Positions 23,921-33,400 of a stretch of 64,000 nt of DNA are shown in pieces (within the stretch, counting starts at the first letter, position 1; each line of letters opens with the position of its first letter). The notes under the pieces are model-generated. The model searched no databases. It saw only the letters and a list, made by a program, of their open reading frames with translations, and had not been told where the DNA came from. A program made the translations under genes and the position numbers. Source of the stretch: Halomonas zincidurans B6 (GTDB taxonomy: Bacteria > Pseudomonadota > Gammaproteobacteria > Pseudomonadales > Halomonadaceae); assembly GCF_000731955.1 (NCBI RefSeq), contig NZ_JNCK01000001.1, forward strand, positions 372,001 through 436,000, in the 5' to 3' direction.

Positions 23921-26359
23921 TCAGCCAAGCCTGGCGTGGCTGTGTGACTGTAACCTCTCCAACCCACTGATCCGAACCACCTCCCTCGTCACCGCCTCGT
24001 CGAGCATGCCGCGCCCGGTTTCCACCAGGGTCAGCCAGTGCCTGGCGCGTGTTATGCCCGTGTAGACCAGTTCTCTAGTCAGGATCGGGTTGGGCGCATC
24101 GGGCAGCAGCAGCGCGGTGTGAGTGAATTCCGAGCCTTGGGACTTGTGCACAGTCATGGCGAACACGGTTTCCACCGCCTGCAGGCGGCTGGGCAGTACC
24201 CACTTGATGGGCTTGTCGGCATTGGCGGTGGGGAAGGCGACGCGCAACACGTTTCTGCCCGGTTCTTGCGGGTGCGGCTGGGCGAGGGTGATGCCGATGT
24301 CGCCGTTCATCAGGCCCAGGCCGTAGTCGTTGCGGGTGACGAGCACCGGGCGGCCAAGATACCAGCCGCGTTCGAGCTCCCGGTCGTTGGCGCTGATCAG
24401 ATTCTCGCGGCGCAGCGCCTTGCCGATGCGCAGGTTCAGGCCTTCCACGCCCCACGGGCCCTTGCGCAGCGCGCATAGGAGCTGGAAGCGGTTGTGCGCC
24501 TCAAGCACGGCCAGCGCCCAGGTATCAAACGCCTCACGCTGTGCCTGTGGGTCGCTGCCGGCCGGGGGGCGCTGTCGCTTGAGCACCTCGAGATAGTGGC
24601 GGTAGCCGGTGGGTGGGGCGAGTTCGTTGCCGCGGTGCTGCCGGCCCGTGCCCCGGTTGACGAAGCCGGCCGGGTTGCCGTCGACCACCAGCCGCTCGAA
24701 GGCCGGGTCGTCGGCATCCGCCAGGGCGAGGCGGGCAATATCGGCGTAAGCGCTCCGGAATACTTCGCGGATGGCGTGCTTCTTGTCCCGGGGCTGATGA
24801 TCGCCGGTCAGCGGGGCGTTGACGGCCTGGGCGAGCTGACCGATGCCGCTGGTGGCATCGAAGCGATGGCTGACGCGCAGCATGGCGATGGCCTGGTCGA
24901 GCGGCTGGCCGTTCGCATCCCGGTACTCGTCGCGCTGGAGCCACTGGCAGGTCGCCGGGCTGTAGTGGCCGCCTTCGGCTCGCTGGCACAGATCGCCGAG
25001 CACCGCGCCGGCTTCCACCGAGGCGAGCTGGTCCTTGTCGCCGAGCAGGATCAGCCGCGCTCGCGGCGGCAGGGCGCCGAGCACGGCGGCCATCATCTCG
25101 ATGTCGACCATCGAGGCTTCGTCGATCACTAGCACGTCCAGCGCCAGCGGGTTGCCGGTGTGGTGGCGGAAGTGGCGCGTGTCGGGCCGCGAGCCGAGCA
25201 GGCGGTGCAGCGTCGTCACCTCGGTGGGAATCTGCCGCTTGAGCGCCTCGGGGTCGTCGCTGACGCCGTCGAGTCTCAAGCCGCCGACCTGCCCGGCGAT
25301 CGACTCGTTGAGCCGCGCGGCGGCCTTGCCGGTGGGCGCGGCTAGACGAATGCGCAGCGCGCGCTGGGTGTGGGCGAGCTGTTGCGATTGCAGCAGGGCG
25401 AGCAGCTTGACCACGGTGGTGGTCTTGCCGGTGCCGGGGCCGCCGGTGATCACCGCGAAGTGCGCGCGGGCGGCCAGGGCGCAGGCGATCTTCTGCCAGT
25501 CGGGGCCGGGCGCTCGGATGTCGCCGGGGAACAGTGCGTCCAGGGCCTGGCGAAGTTGGGCGGCCGATGCATCGCGAACGAGTTCGCTCCCACGGCTGGC
25601 AGCGGGCTGGGAGTCTGGGTGGTGGCCTGGTTTTGTGGGAGGGAACTTGTTCCCGATGGGGTCGTGAGCCGAGCCACCGGCATCGGACTCGTTCGCCGCG
25701 AGCTTGGCGCTTATCTGGCGGCGAATGTCCTGTTCGTACTGCCAGTAGCGGCGCAGGTAGAGCCGGGCGCTGCCGGGGCCGTCGAGCCTGACCAGCGGCG
25801 TGTTGCCGGAATGGTCGTCGCGGCCGTCGGCGACCAGTAGCGGGTGGTCGAGCGCGGCGCGCCAGCGTTCCAGTTCGAGCCCTTCCAGCACCTGGCTGGG
25901 CAGTGGCGGCGGGTCGCTGAGGTCGTCGCCTTCCGGCGGTAGCGAGAGCGCCAGGTTGGGCGCGGCCAGGGTCTGGGCAAGATCCAGGCAAACATGGCCG
26001 CGTCCGAGCTGATGGCTGGCCAGCGCGGCGGCGAGCAGCAGCAGGGGCGAGTCGTCGCTCACTTCGCGATGCAGAAACACCGCCAGGGCACGGTCCAGCG
26101 CGCGCAGCCAGCCGCGCTCCACCCAGCGGTCGAGCAGGGCGAGCAGCGCGTCGATGTCTTGCAGCGCCGGGTTCGGGGCCGTGCCGTCTGTAGCGCTGGC
26201 CACGTCGGCCGTTTCGTCTTCGGCGGTTGGCGGGGCCTCGCTCGCTTCGCCCGGCTCGGCCTGGACGAGCGGGTCTTCGTCCAGGTCCTCAAACAGGTCG
26301 GGGGTGGCGTCGTGCTTGCCTTTACCTTGTTTGTCTTTACCAGGCGCGCGCTTGGTCAT
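23921..26359 (-). CDS. recD: Exodeoxyribonuclease V alpha subunit RecD, with an in-frame REP doublet
   Basis: An 812-residue 5'-3' helicase subunit of RecBCD. Walker A is ITGGPGTGKTTTV, the DEAS Walker B-like motif is VIDEASMVDI, and the C-terminal helicase box is TVHKSQGSEFTH. It is about 200 residues longer than E. coli RecD because of an acidic N-terminal extension (residues 1-60) and extra linker sequence. Part of the linker (residues ~234-263) is encoded by a REP-element pair. The ATG overlaps the recB stop, so the three genes form one coupled operon in the order recC-recB-recD. Confidence 0.95.
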   Translation of the reverse strand: MTKRAPGKDKQGKGKHDATPDLFEDLDEDPLVQAEPGEASEAPPTAEDETADVASATDGTAPNPALQDIDALLALLDRWVERGWLRALDRALAVFLHREVSDDSPLLLLAAALASHQLGRGHVCLDLAQTLAAPNLALSLPPEGDDLSDPPPLPSQVLEGLELERWRAALDHPLLVADGRDDHSGNTPLVRLDGPGSARLYLRRYWQYEQDIRRQISAKLAANESDAGGSAHDPIGNKFPPTKPGHHPDSQPAASRGSELVRDASAAQLRQALDALFPGDIRAPGPDWQKIACALAARAHFAVITGGPGTGKTTTVVKLLALLQSQQLAHTQRALRIRLAAPTGKAAARLNESIAGQVGGLRLDGVSDDPEALKRQIPTEVTTLHRLLGSRPDTRHFRHHTGNPLALDVLVIDEASMVDIEMMAAVLGALPPRARLILLGDKDQLASVEAGAVLGDLCQRAEGGHYSPATCQWLQRDEYRDANGQPLDQAIAMLRVSHRFDATSGIGQLAQAVNAPLTGDHQPRDKKHAIREVFRSAYADIARLALADADDPAFERLVVDGNPAGFVNRGTGRQHRGNELAPPTGYRHYLEVLKRQRPPAGSDPQAQREAFDTWALAVLEAHNRFQLLCALRKGPWGVEGLNLRIGKALRRENLISANDRELERGWYLGRPVLVTRNDYGLGLMNGDIGITLAQPHPQEPGRNVLRVAFPTANADKPIKWVLPSRLQAVETVFAMTVHKSQGSEFTHTALLLPDAPNPILTRELVYTGITRARHWLTLVETGRGMLDEAVTREVVRISGLERLQSHSHARLG
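25570..25658. repeat. REP doublet (REPIN-like) inside recD
   Basis: Two inverted REP copies, CATCGCGAACGAGTTCGCTC (start 25570) and GTGGGAGGGAACTTGTTCCC (start 25635), each with an internal palindrome, flank a 41-bp spacer. Sister pairs occur at 57831 and 62068. The insertion is in frame. Confidence 0.82.
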
Positions 26360-29300
26360 GCCGGCGTCTCCGTGTCGGTCGGCGCTCGCTCGGCGGCCGT
26401 GTGGTCGTGGCCCCGGAACAGCGCGTCCATTGCCTCGATCAGCTCACGGGGCGGGCGCTCGGCATACACGCCGTGGCCCTCGGCGTTGGTTCCGCGCAGG
26501 AACACGGTCAGCGAGCCACCGATATGGCGGTCATAGTCGTAATCCGGCAGGCGCGATCCGAGTAGCCGGTGCAGGGCGAGCAGGTAGAGCGCGAACTGCA
26601 GGTCGTAGCGCTTCTCGGCCACCGCCAGGCGCATCGCCTCGGGGCTGTAGGCGGCGTCGTCCGGGCCCAGGTGATTGGATTTCCAGTCGGCGACGTAATA
26701 GCGCCCCTCGCACTCGAACACCAGATCGATGAAGCCCTTGAGCATGCCGTTGAGCGTATCGGGGTCGAGGGGCGAGCGCGGAGTGCCAGCGAGTGTGTGA
26801 GCGCTTACGAGGGCGTCCAGGCGACGGGTGTCGACGCGGCTGGCGGCGAACCAGAATTCCATCTCGACCTGGTAGGTGGCCAGCGAATCGAGCCTGAACG
26901 TTGCCGCCGTCTGGCCCGGCGCGGGCAGCGGCAGCGTGGTGGTCAGCAGCGCGCCGAACCATTCGTGCAGGGTGGGCAGCCATTGCGACCAGCCGCGCAG
27001 GTTTAGGCGCCGCGCCAGGGCGTCCTCCCGGGCGGCGGGGTCGGCGGCCACCCTGGCGAAGCCCTGCCCGCCGGCCCATTCGAGTATGCCGTGCAAAAAA
27101 GTCCCGGGCCCCGGGCCTCTTGGAAACCGATGCAAGGAACGATCTGCGCGCGGCCATACGGCGTTACTCTCTCGCTCGAACTGCTCATTTACCGGCATGT
27201 AAACTCCGCTTTCTCGCGAGAGAGTGCCTTGTCTGGCCGTCGCTCGATGGCGTTCCTCAAGGAATGGCGACCTGTCACGAGGTTCTTCGATCACTTCCAG
27301 CGCGGTGGATTCCAGCGCGCTGGCCGGTTCGGGCAGCGTCGCACCCTCGACCGGACTGATGGATGCGATATCGGCAGGCGCCATGGGCGGGGCGCTGTGG
27401 AGAGTGTCAGCGCTTACTGGGGCGGGCTCGATTGCACCCGCCGCCGCGCCGTCGGCGGAGATGCGCAGCGCCGAGTAGCTGGCGATCCACCAGTGCTCGC
27501 GGGCGGGCCGCGTGGGGGTGGGCGCCTCGCCGAGGGCGTCATCGACGCCGGCCAGCTCGACGACGCGGGCATGGGCCGGCGGCGCCGGCTCGATCTGGAT
27601 GTTCGGACAGGCATCGTCGCCGAGGCCCTTGAGCCGAGCCAGCGCGGCGTCGAAGCCGGCCGGGTCGATGGGGTTGCCATTGTCGAGCAGCTGGCCGATG
27701 GCGCTGCCTTCCAGACCCTTGAGCGGCGCCATGCCCAGCCAGGTGGCGTGGCGCGCGCGGGTCAGGGCGACGTAGAGCTTGCGCAGGTCCTCGCCCAGGC
27801 GCTCGCGGTCGACGATGGCCAGCATCTCGTCATCGGCCTCCAGGGTGATATGCAGCCGGCCCTCGGCGTCGTGCCAGCGCAGCGGCGAATCGTCCTTCCT
27901 GGTCGGGCGGTGGCCGCAGATGAACGGCAGGAACACCAGCGGATACTCCAGCCCCTTGGACTTGTGGATGGTGATCACCTGCACCAGGTCGGCGTCGCTT
28001 TCCAGGCGCAGCTTGTGGGCGTCGCCCTGGCCTGCGGGGCGGGCGATGGACTCGGCCAGAAAGCGAATCAGCGCGTGCTCGCCGTCGAGTTCCTGGCTGG
28101 CCTGCTGCAGCAGCTCGCCGAGGTGTAATAAATCGGTAAGTAGGCGCTCGCCCTCGCTGGCCGGGCCGCCTTCGAGTAGCCGCGTGGCGATCTCGAAGTC
28201 GTTGATCAGCCGGCGTACCAAGGGCAGCACGCCCTGGTTGCGCCACAGCCGATGATAGTCGCGAAACTGCATGACCCGGCCTTCCCAGGCCAGCTCATCA
28301 TGTCCTTGTGAAGAGCCAAGGTCGTTCAGTTCGGCGAGGCTTAGCCCCAGGGCGGGCATCGCCAGGGCGGTGTGCAGCTTGCGGGCGTCGTCGGGCTCGG
28401 CGCAGGCGTGCAGCCAGGCTTCCAGCTGCGAGGCCATGGATGATGCGAACACCTTGTCCTTGTCGGAAAGGTAGACGCTCTTCACCCCGCGCCGCGCCAG
28501 CGCCTGGCGGATCGCCCGCGCCTCGCCCAGGCCGTTGACCAGCACCGCCATGTCGGAGGGCCTGAGCGGCTTGAAGGCGTGTTTGTCCCCACCCTGGAAA
28601 CCGGCGCGGTTACTATTCATAAACCCGGCACGGCCGTTTTCCATAAACCCGGCGCGGCCGCTTTCCATAAACCCGGCGCGGCCGCTTTGGCCCTGCTCCA
28701 GCAGCTCGACCATGTGCGAGGCGCAGCGCTCGGCCATCTCGCCGTGGTAGGCGGTCTTGGACAGCGGCTCGTCGCAGTCGAGCCGCCACAGCGTCATGGC
28801 GGGCAGCGGCCGGCCGTCCACGGTGAGCGCGTCCTTGCGGCCCTTGGCATCGACGCCGATAAAAGGCACTGGATTGCCACCGTCGCGTTCCTTGAACAGG
28901 AACGCCCCGGGCGGGTGGCTTTCGGCATGCGCGAAGCAGCGATTGACCGCCGCGACCATCTCGGTGCTGGAGCGGAAGTTGGTGCCCAGGGTGACGTGGC
29001 GGCCCTGGGTATCGCGGCGCGCGCGCAGGTAGGTGTGGATGTCGGCGCCCCGGAAGGCGTAGATCGCCTGCTTGGGATCGCCGATCAGGAACACCCCCCG
29101 GGTTTCAGAAGAGCCGCGGCGATTCTCGCGGATACGATAGACGCAGTCGAAGATGCGGTACTGCACCGGGTCGGTGTCCTGGAACTCGTCGACCAGCGCC
29201 ACCGGGAACTGGCGGCGGATCTGCGCGCCCAGCGCCTCGCAGTTGGGGCCGGCCAGGGCGCGGTCGAGGTGGGTCAGCAATTCGTTGGGGCCCATCTCGG

Positions 29301-30498
29301 CGCGCCGCTGCTGCTCGCGGTCGAGTCGTTGGCGGCACCAGTGCACGGCATGGGTGAGCAGGTCGGCGTAGGGGTCGGGCAGGGCCCGCAGCTCGCCCTG
29401 CAGCGCCTCCAGCGCGGCCAGCGCCGGGTGATCCGGCGGTTCGCCCTCGAGCCAGATCTCGGCCATGCCCGCCGGGGTCAGGCGTTTCCAGGCGGCATCG
29501 GTCAGCCCCGGCCAGATGGCATCGTCCTGGCACCATTCGCGCAGCGCACCGAACCAGTTGGCGCGGCTTCTGGCGTTGAAGCTCTGGCCCTTGAAGGCCT
29601 TCTGCCTGGCGGCGTTCTCGAACAGCGTCTCGCACTCGTCGAGCCAGGCCGGCCACGGCGCCTTGAGCTCCGCCAGGCGCCGGGCGGCCTCATGCTGGGC
29701 GCGGGAGACGGCCTCGGCGGGTGGCGGGGCGTCCTTGGGCAGCGCCGCGCATTCGGGCAGCAGGTCGCGCACCGCCTGGTGCAGCGCCTCGGGGGCGTCC
29801 CAGTGGCGCACCACGCTGGCCAGCACCTCGCCGTCCAGCGTGTAGTAGAAGTTGCGCCAGTAGTCGCGCACCACCTCGAGCTCCAGCTCGGTCTGGTCGT
29901 TTTCCAGATCGAGCGAGAACAGGCTGCCGCTGTCGAAGGCGTGCTCGCGCAGCATGCGATAGCACCAGCTGTGAATGGTCGACACCGCGGCCTCGTCCAT
30001 CCATTCGGCGGCGAGCTGCAGACGCCGCGCGCAGGCCGGCCAGACGGCCGGGTCGTACTGGTCGCGCAGGGCGAGAAGCAGCGGGTCATTTGCGACAGCG
30101 GTGCCGGGGGCAGGTTGGAGCGAGGGTCTTTTTCCAAGGAGGGAAAAAGTAGCGCTCACGGATGGGTTTACAGCGCCCTCGCGCAGGCCTGCCTCCGGAG
30201 TCGCGGCATCGTCGGCAGGCATTTCTGCTAAAAAAACCCCCGCCGCTTCCACCAGCCGCGCGCGAATCCGTTCGCGCAGCTCCTGGGTGGCGGCGTTGGT
30301 GAACGTCACCACCAGGATTTCGGGCGGGGTCAGCGGGCGCTCGAAGGCGGCCTGGTCGTCGTCGTGACGCGCGCCGAGCACCAGGCGCACGTAGAGCAGG
30401 GCGATGGTGAAGGTCTTGCCGGTGCCGGCGCTGGCTTCTATCAACCGGCTGCCATGTAAAGGGAAACTGAGTGGATCGAGCTGCGTGACGTCGCTCAT
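26356..30498 (-). CDS. recB: Exodeoxyribonuclease V beta subunit RecB, with several repeat-encoded insertions
   Basis: A 1380-residue 3'-5' helicase and nuclease. It starts MSDVTQLDPLSFPLHG and has Walker A EASAGTGKTFTIALL, VDEFQDTDPVQYRIF (motif II), GDPKQAIYAFRGADIHTYL (motif III) and the C-terminal nuclease site VADWKSNHLG. The ATG at 30498 overlaps the recC stop; the open frame continues 162 codons upstream inside recC without homology. Three segments look repeat-derived: residues ~107-136, a 4x8-residue tandem repeat at ~604-635 (SGRAGFME units), and ~1089-1114 (VNEQFE). It is longer than E. coli RecB (1180) partly for this reason. Confidence 0.95.
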   Translation of the reverse strand: MSDVTQLDPLSFPLHGSRLIEASAGTGKTFTIALLYVRLVLGARHDDDQAAFERPLTPPEILVVTFTNAATQELRERIRARLVEAAGVFLAEMPADDAATPEAGLREGAVNPSVSATFSLLGKRPSLQPAPGTAVANDPLLLALRDQYDPAVWPACARRLQLAAEWMDEAAVSTIHSWCYRMLREHAFDSGSLFSLDLENDQTELELEVVRDYWRNFYYTLDGEVLASVVRHWDAPEALHQAVRDLLPECAALPKDAPPPAEAVSRAQHEAARRLAELKAPWPAWLDECETLFENAARQKAFKGQSFNARSRANWFGALREWCQDDAIWPGLTDAAWKRLTPAGMAEIWLEGEPPDHPALAALEALQGELRALPDPYADLLTHAVHWCRQRLDREQQRRAEMGPNELLTHLDRALAGPNCEALGAQIRRQFPVALVDEFQDTDPVQYRIFDCVYRIRENRRGSSETRGVFLIGDPKQAIYAFRGADIHTYLRARRDTQGRHVTLGTNFRSSTEMVAAVNRCFAHAESHPPGAFLFKERDGGNPVPFIGVDAKGRKDALTVDGRPLPAMTLWRLDCDEPLSKTAYHGEMAERCASHMVELLEQGQSGRAGFMESGRAGFMENGRAGFMNSNRAGFQGGDKHAFKPLRPSDMAVLVNGLGEARAIRQALARRGVKSVYLSDKDKVFASSMASQLEAWLHACAEPDDARKLHTALAMPALGLSLAELNDLGSSQGHDELAWEGRVMQFRDYHRLWRNQGVLPLVRRLINDFEIATRLLEGGPASEGERLLTDLLHLGELLQQASQELDGEHALIRFLAESIARPAGQGDAHKLRLESDADLVQVITIHKSKGLEYPLVFLPFICGHRPTRKDDSPLRWHDAEGRLHITLEADDEMLAIVDRERLGEDLRKLYVALTRARHATWLGMAPLKGLEGSAIGQLLDNGNPIDPAGFDAALARLKGLGDDACPNIQIEPAPPAHARVVELAGVDDALGEAPTPTRPAREHWWIASYSALRISADGAAAGAIEPAPVSADTLHSAPPMAPADIASISPVEGATLPEPASALESTALEVIEEPRDRSPFLEERHRATARQGTLSRESGVYMPVNEQFERESNAVWPRADRSLHRFPRGPGPGTFLHGILEWAGGQGFARVAADPAAREDALARRLNLRGWSQWLPTLHEWFGALLTTTLPLPAPGQTAATFRLDSLATYQVEMEFWFAASRVDTRRLDALVSAHTLAGTPRSPLDPDTLNGMLKGFIDLVFECEGRYYVADWKSNHLGPDDAAYSPEAMRLAVAEKRYDLQFALYLLALHRLLGSRLPDYDYDRHIGGSLTVFLRGTNAEGHGVYAERPPRELIEAMDALFRGHDHTAAERAPTDTETPA
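27157..27234. repeat. Hairpin repeat in recB, sister of the recC copy
   Basis: It shares CTCGAACTGCTCATTTAC, GTAAACTCCGC and GCCTTGTCT with the recC copy at 31551. The outer stem is ACTCTCTCGC / GCGAGAGAGT (10 bp perfect); the copy in recC has different bases but keeps a stem. It encodes VNEQFERESNAV in recB. Confidence 0.82.
28594..28689. repeat. 24-bp tandem repeat (4 copies) within recB
   Basis: Four 24-base units (CATAAACCCGGCGCGGCCGC then TTTC in the commonest form), with the two units nearest 28689 almost identical and the one nearest 28594 most diverged. It encodes four 8-residue units (xSGRAGFM), so unit gain or loss keeps the reading frame. Confidence 0.92.
30092..30179. repeat. Hairpin-containing insertion in recB
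   Basis: It contains CTTTTTCC / GGAAAAAG around 30128-30149 and encodes AVNPSVSATFSLLGKRPS, which is absent from typical RecB. It resembles an interspersed repeat I associate with Halomonas-like genomes, but only one copy is in this window. Confidence 0.5.
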
Positions 30499-33400
30499 GG
30501 CTGGCCTCCCGCTTTGCCGTCCTTTTCCGGCTTGCCCCGCTGCGGCTTGTCTCCTTTCACGGCGCGATGCACCGGGGCCAGCAGCCGCTCGGTGAGCTCG
30601 GCGAAACCGAAGGCGTCGCGGCGGTGATCGTGCAGCGCGGCGAAGCTCGGCCAGCGGTGGGCGAGATACGGGTTGCGGTCGACTTCGCCGGCGTTGTAGC
30701 CGTCGCCCTCGTACTGCTTGCGCGCGGCCTGCCAGGCGTCGCCGTCGCGCTCGCTGTCCGGCGTGTTTTGTGAAGAGCCCAACTTGCTGAGCCAGACGAA
30801 GGCGCTGCCGCTGGCCAGCGGCAGCGGCTCGCGCATGCCGGCCTGCCAGGCGGCGATCAGCTCGACGAGGTGGGCGCGGGCGGTGGCGGGCTCGAGCGGC
30901 GGCAGGGTGACGTGGCCGGCCTTGGAGAGCAGCCGCGTGGTCATCGGCTGGCCATCCAGATGGCCCGATAGATGCGCGACCCACGGGCGCAGGATGTGAT
31001 GCCAGTGATACCTGCCTTTCTTGATCAGGCTGCTGCTGGTCAGCACCAGGCGGCAGCGCTCGCCGTCGGCGTTCAGCCGCAGCCCGTCCAGCCAGTCTTC
31101 CAGCGGCGCCGCGCCGGGAACGTCGAGCAGCACCGCCTCGGGCTCGTCGATGGCGTGGGGCCAGGCCTCGAGCGCGGCTGCGTAGGCGTCGAACAGCGCC
31201 TCCATCGGCTCGACGAGTTGCTCGCGCATGCGGCTGCCGAACGCGCCCATCGCCAGCACGCCCTGGCCCTGCAGGCGCTCGAGCGCCTGGTGCAGGGCCG
31301 GCAGCCGCGGCTGGCCGTGGTCCACGGCGCGGCGCTGTACCTGAATCAGCTCGTCCTGCAACTGCCAGTTGGTGAGCCCGTCGAGGGCGAAAGGCTCATG
31401 ATCGAGACTGACCAGGTCCTCGCGCTCGAGGGTGACCTTGAGCCGGGTGGTGAAGAAGGCCCGCGCCGGGTCGCGCAGGAAGTTGCCCAACTGGGCCAGC
31501 GTCAGCGGCGTGTCCTGCTCGAACGGCCGCAAAGCTACTGAGCTCGACGATACGGTGTTAAAGCCCTTCTCGAACTGCTCATTTACGGCTTGTAAACTCC
31601 GCGTTCTCGGCGGGCTTTGCCTTGTCTCGTCTTCGCTAGTGACGCTTTGGCGTCGTTCGAGATCCGAATCCAGCTCGGTCGGGTGCACCGCGCGCCATTC
31701 ATGGGCGTAGGTGATCAACCGGCGCTGGCCGACGCCGCGCTCGGCCAGCGCCGCCGGGGTCGGGAAGTAGACGCGGCTGAACGGTTGCAGCGGGTGCTCG
31801 CTGGTCAGCGCGTCCAGCAGCGCTTCGTCGTGGGCGGAGCGCCAGCCGGCACGCAGATGATCGCGCAGTTGGCCGACCAGCACCGAGGGCGGTTTCTCGC
31901 TGTTGTCGACGATGCTGCGGCCCACCCAGCTGACGTAGAGCTGGTCGCGGGCCGAGAGCAGCGCCTCGAGGAACAGGTAGCGGTCGTCCTCGCGGCGCGA
32001 GCGGTCGCCGGGGCGGTAGTCGCCGTTCATCAGGTCGAAGTCCATCGGCGGATGGCTGCGCGGGTAATCGCCGTCGTTCATGCCCAGCAGGCAGACGCGC
32101 TTGAAGGGGATCGCGCGCATCGGCATCAGCGTGGCGAAGTTGACCGCCCCGGCCATGAAACGCTGCGACAGGCTGTGTTCGTCGATCTGTGCAAGCCAGT
32201 GCTCACGCACCACGGAAAGCGGCAGTTCGCGGGTCAGGCCGGCTTCCTCGGCGCTCTCCTGCCAGGTCTGCAGGGCCAGTTCGAGCTGGGCCAGCATCAG
32301 GCTGTCCTGGGCGTCGTCGCCGCTGAAGCTCTCCTCGAGCAGCGTGCGCAGCCGCTGCACCCAGCCATTGACGTCGGTGGGCTCGCGCAGCGCGTGCCAC
32401 TGGCGCTCGAGGGTTTCCAGCAGGCTGGCCAGCGGCCCGGCGAGCTGCGCTTCCAGCCCGCCGATGTCGTCGAACGGTTCGATCCCCTGCCAGGGGCCGC
32501 TGGCCGCCTCGCCCACGGTGTAACCGAGCAGCAGCCGGCGCAGGCCGAAGGCCCAGGTGTTCTGCTCCATGCCGTGGGGCAGGTCGAGGCTTTCGCGCTG
32601 GCGGCCGTGCAGCCCCCAGCGGATGCCGGCGCCCTGAATCCAGTGGCGCAGGGTCGGCAGGTCGTCCTCTTTGAGCCCGAAGCGCTCGCGCAGCGCCGGC
32701 ACGTCGATCAGGTCGAGCAGGTCGCTCACCGAGACCCGCAATTCGGGCAGGCGCAGCAGCGTTTCCAGGGCGATCAGCAGTGGCAGGCGGTGGCGGCTGC
32801 CCTGGTCGGACAGGGTGTAGGGAATGAAGCGCGGATCGCCGGGCGCGTCCTGGCGCCGCGCGTATTGGCTCTTTTCATACTGACCGAACACGGCCTGGAT
32901 GTGCGGCGCATACTGGTCGATGTCCGGCACCATGACGATGATGTCGCGCGGGCGCAGTTCGGGGTCGGCGCTGAACGCGGCGAGCAGTTGATCGTGAAGG
33001 ATCTCGACCTCGCGCTGCGGGCCGTGGGCGAGGTGGAAGACGATCGAGTCGTCGCTACGGGTGTCCACCGCCGGCCAGGTCTCGCGGGTCTCGTGGGGCG
33101 GGCGCAGCTCGCGGATGTCGTCCTGCAGCTGGTTGAGCAGGCGCTGCTCGCCGCGGCTGTCGACGAACGGCTCGAACAGGTCGATGCGCAGCGCCTCGGC
33201 GGCGAACAAGCCTTCGTACTGCTGGCTGTCGTCGTGCTCGTCGAGCAGCCGCAGGTAGTCGCGACCCTGCTTGCCCCAGGCGGCCAGCAGCGGCTGGGCG
33301 TGCAGGTGCAGGCCGGCCTCGCCGTCGCCATCGCCGAGCACGTCGAGCTGCGTGGGCATGCCCGGCTTGCGGCGTTGGCGACGACTCGCTGCCCTCAACA

